Assembly (NCBI GenBank): GCA_031273185.1
Contig: JAISSG010000082.1
Coordinates: forward strand, 1-13,927
Reading direction: 5' to 3'
DNA: 13,927 bases
Origin: Treponema sp.
Lineage (GTDB): Bacteria > Spirochaetota > Spirochaetia > Treponematales > Breznakiellaceae
The position numbers were made by a program, and so were the translations under genes. The notes under the pieces were generated by a model. It had not been told where the DNA came from and did not search any database. It was given only the letters and a program-made list of their open reading frames with translations. Positions 12,642 to 13,927 of the stretch are shown here, piece after piece (position 1 is the stretch's first letter; the number at the start of each line of letters is the position of its first letter).

Positions 12642-13238
12642 ATGAGCCTTGCCAACCGGCTAACATTTCTTCGGCTACTCCTCGCCCCGGTGTTTTTTGC
12701 CGTCTACCTTTTACCCGTTTGGTTCCCGCAGCGGTTCGCCGGAAACGCGGCCCTGATCGTCGCGCTGTGCTGGGTGATTTTCGTCGTTTCCGAGATCACC
12801 GACATGTTTGACGGCATGGCGGCCCGGCGGCTTGGCCAGGCAAGCGACTTCGGCAGGCTTTTTGATCCCTTTGCCGATACCCTCATGCAACTGGGCTGTT
12901 TCCTCGCCTTTGTCGTCGACGGCATATTCCCGGCGGCACTGTTCCTCGTAGTGCTGTACCGGGAGTTTGGCATACTGTTTGTCCGCAACCTCATGTTGCG
13001 CAAAGGCGTTGCGATGGGGGCGCGGATAAGCGGCAAGGTCAAGACCGTCGCCTACATCGCCGCCGCCGCCGCCGCGCTCCTGTACGCCAGCCTGTGCCGC
13101 CTTGGCGTGGCGGAAACGGCGCAGCCAGTTTTCAAGACCGCCGTTGTCGCGGTTTTCGGCGTGTCGGTGCTTGTTTCGGTTCTGTCGTTTTTCGATTACC
13201 TTTCCGCGTATTTTCGGGTCCCGGCGAAGGATACTTAA
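12642..13238 (+). CDS. pgsA: CDP-diacylglycerol-glycerol-3-phosphate 3-phosphatidyltransferase
   Basis: A 198-residue integral membrane enzyme that joins CDP-diacylglycerol and glycerol-3-phosphate to phosphatidylglycerol phosphate, the committed step of phosphatidylglycerol synthesis. The CDP-alcohol phosphotransferase signature D-x2-DG-x2-AR-x8-G-x3-D-x3-D is complete: D54, D57-G58, A61-R62, G71, D75, D79. Several hydrophobic segments (near 10-25, 30-50, 85-105 and 140-190) fit the six-helix fold. The reading frame extends upstream to GTG 12528 inside the aminopeptidase gene, but MSLANRLTFLRLLLAP from ATG 12642 is the normal family N-terminus and was chosen. There is little ribosome-binding site; a promoter places the transcript start at the ATG. 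PgsA versus another CDP-alcohol transferase (for example phosphatidylinositol-type) cannot be excluded, but length and N-terminus favour PgsA. Confidence 0.87.
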   Translation: MSLANRLTFLRLLLAPVFFAVYLLPVWFPQRFAGNAALIVALCWVIFVVSEITDMFDGMAARRLGQASDFGRLFDPFADTLMQLGCFLAFVVDGIFPAALFLVVLYREFGILFVRNLMLRKGVAMGARISGKVKTVAYIAAAAAALLYASLCRLGVAETAQPVFKTAVVAVFGVSVLVSVLSFFDYLSAYFRVPAKDT

Positions 13239-13283
13239 AGTTAGGCGCAATACGGGCTAAGTTGGTTAGGGAATAATGGCAAG

Positions 13284-13308
13284 AATGCGGGTTTTGCATT
13301 AGTCTTTT
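13284..13308 (+). terminator. weak terminator candidate after pgsA
   Basis: AATGC (13284-13288) and GCATT (13296-13300) can pair, followed by AGTCTTTT. The stem is only five base pairs, so this is tentative. Confidence 0.25.
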
Positions 13309-13310
13309 CG

Positions 13311-13354
13311 AAAAAAAATGAGCACCGAACCACAGATTTACGGTTTTTGGGTGC
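13311..13354 (-). terminator. terminator of the 5-fold repeat protein gene
   Basis: Read on the minus strand, GCACC and AACC arms (13350-13354 with 13322-13326; 13342-13345 with 13328-13331) form a two-part stem, then three bases and eight T (13318-13311). It lies about 25 bp after the gene's end at 13378. Confidence 0.65.
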
Positions 13355-13377
13355 CTGTCATCCCTGCGCCGTCAAAA

Positions 13378-13668
13378 TTATAAAAGTGTCAGAAAAGCTA
13401 ATCCTGCAATGAGCATTTTTTCCCCGCTTCCTTCTACATAGCCAAGCCTGAATCCCGAAGTATCCTTAATGTAATTTCCGTCTATATAGCCGACTCTGAC
13501 ACCATAAGAATTTTTAATATCATTTCCTTCAATATAGCCTATCCTGTTGCCAAAGGAATCTTTGATGCTATATACATCAACATAACCGATCCTGTTCCCG
13601 GATGCATTTTTAATATCATTGCCTTCTGAATAACCAATCCTGATGCCGCTTAAATTTTTAATAATCAT
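13378..13668 (-). CDS. small repeat protein of the 5-fold beta-flower type
   Basis: A 96-residue protein made of five 16-residue repeats of the form xGNRIGYxEGNDIKNS, each with a central R-(I/V/L)-G-Y. It ends in a short hydrophobic tail (MLIAGLAFLTLL) that could sit in a membrane. The repeat resembles proteins annotated as '5-fold beta-flower protein' in Bacteroidetes and treponemes, a radial five-bladed fold of unknown function. There is no signal peptide. ATG 13668 has a poor ribosome-binding site. The gene follows, on the same strand, the truncated TPR protein, with a 13-bp hairpin between, and ends just before a clear terminator. AT-rich relative to the operon on its left. Confidence 0.7.
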   Translation of the reverse strand: MIIKNLSGIRIGYSEGNDIKNASGNRIGYVDVYSIKDSFGNRIGYIEGNDIKNSYGVRVGYIDGNYIKDTSGFRLGYVEGSGEKMLIAGLAFLTLL

Positions 13669-13711
13669 ATTTTCTACAAGATTGTGCCGTTAGCTGTAAT
13701 ATATACACTGT

Positions 13712-13745
13712 CTGTAGCGCAGGCCAGCTTGTGCCTGCGCTACAG
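13712..13745. repeat. 13-bp perfect inverted repeat (REP-like hairpin)
   Basis: CTGTAGCGCAGGC (13712-13724) and GCCTGCGCTACAG (13733-13745) are perfect reverse complements around an 8-nt loop. No T-run follows on either strand, so it is not an ordinary terminator. Similar GTAGCGCAGGC palindromes occur as dispersed elements in other genomes; whether it repeats in this genome cannot be seen from one window. Confidence 0.75.
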
Positions 13746-13754
13746 GTCAGGTAT

Positions 13755-13927
13755 TTAAACCGTGGAGGAAAGACTCTTAACTGCCTGTAGGCTTGATTTG
13801 GCTACCTCATGTTCAGGATTTAACTGCAAAGTCTTTTCCAGATCAGCACGCGCAAGATCCAATTGGTTTTTATAGCGGTATGCCTCACCTCGGAAGTAAT
13901 AACTATCGGACTTGCTTGGGTCAAGTG
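13755..13927 (-). CDS. C-terminal end of a tetratricopeptide-repeat protein (truncated)
   Basis: The minus-strand frame entering from the right edge codes for about 57 residues and stops with TAA at 13757-13755. It reads LDPSKSDSYYFRGEAYRYKN, followed by a second segment with DLARADLEKTLQLNPEHEVA. This is the alternating small/aromatic, Ala-rich pattern of a TPR, whose helix pair ends in L-x-x-N/D-P. TPR units mediate protein-protein contacts. The rest of the protein, its start and any signal peptide lie outside the window. Confidence 0.75.
   Translation of the reverse strand, partial: LDPSKSDSYYFRGEAYRYKNQLDLARADLEKTLQLNPEHEVAKSSLQAVKSLSSTV

Overview
The window looks like chromosomal DNA of a host-associated spirochaete, most likely a gut treponeme (Treponema/Leadbettera type). 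This is inferred from the gene mix: a BspA/TpLRR-type leucine-rich repeat protein, lipoproteins with spirochaete-style lipoboxes, a 5-fold repeat 'beta-flower' protein, a long-chain acyl-CoA ligase and a PgsA, in moderately GC-rich DNA with one clearly AT-rich gene. No rRNA, tRNA, CRISPR array or insertion sequence was seen.

Layout. (1) 1-948, minus: the N-terminal third of a DNA translocase FtsK that runs off the left edge. (2) 949-1344, non-coding: a complete sigma70-like promoter and a strong terminator delimit a candidate small RNA of about 123 nt carrying an anti-Shine-Dalgarno loop. Next comes a second promoter, covered by an 11-bp inverted repeat, for the acyl-CoA ligase at 1345-3252. 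(3) 3253-3806: a 554-bp gene-poor stretch with degenerate repeats, a consensus promoter and a run of 16 C. It leads into an AT-rich cysteine-rich lipoprotein (3807-5240) whose N-terminus carries three copies of a 72-nt module. (4) A bidirectional terminator separates this from a minus-strand group: LRR protein, a protein with a DnaD-like C-terminus, and a DnaC/DnaI-like helicase-loader ATPase lacking a proper start codon. (5) 7549-8805, plus: proA, apparently leaderless. (6) An autoregulated Phd/YefM-VapC toxin-antitoxin pair. (7) A tightly overlapping operon: arfB, a B12-binding-type radical SAM protein, and a lipoprotein aminopeptidase with an HExxH motif. pgsA follows from its own, apparently leaderless, promoter. 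(8) At the right edge, minus strand: the C-terminal TPR of a truncated protein, a 13-bp hairpin, and a small protein of 16-residue repeats with a factor-independent terminator.

How the genes relate. Housekeeping functions (FtsK, fatty-acid activation, proline synthesis, ribosome rescue, phospholipid synthesis) alternate with accessory material (variable lipoprotein locus, LRR protein, helicase-loader pair, toxin-antitoxin). The parts most worth a second look are the candidate sRNA, the poly-C/triple-module lipoprotein locus, and the start-less helicase-loader ATPase. All family calls come from reading motifs by eye; no database search was run.
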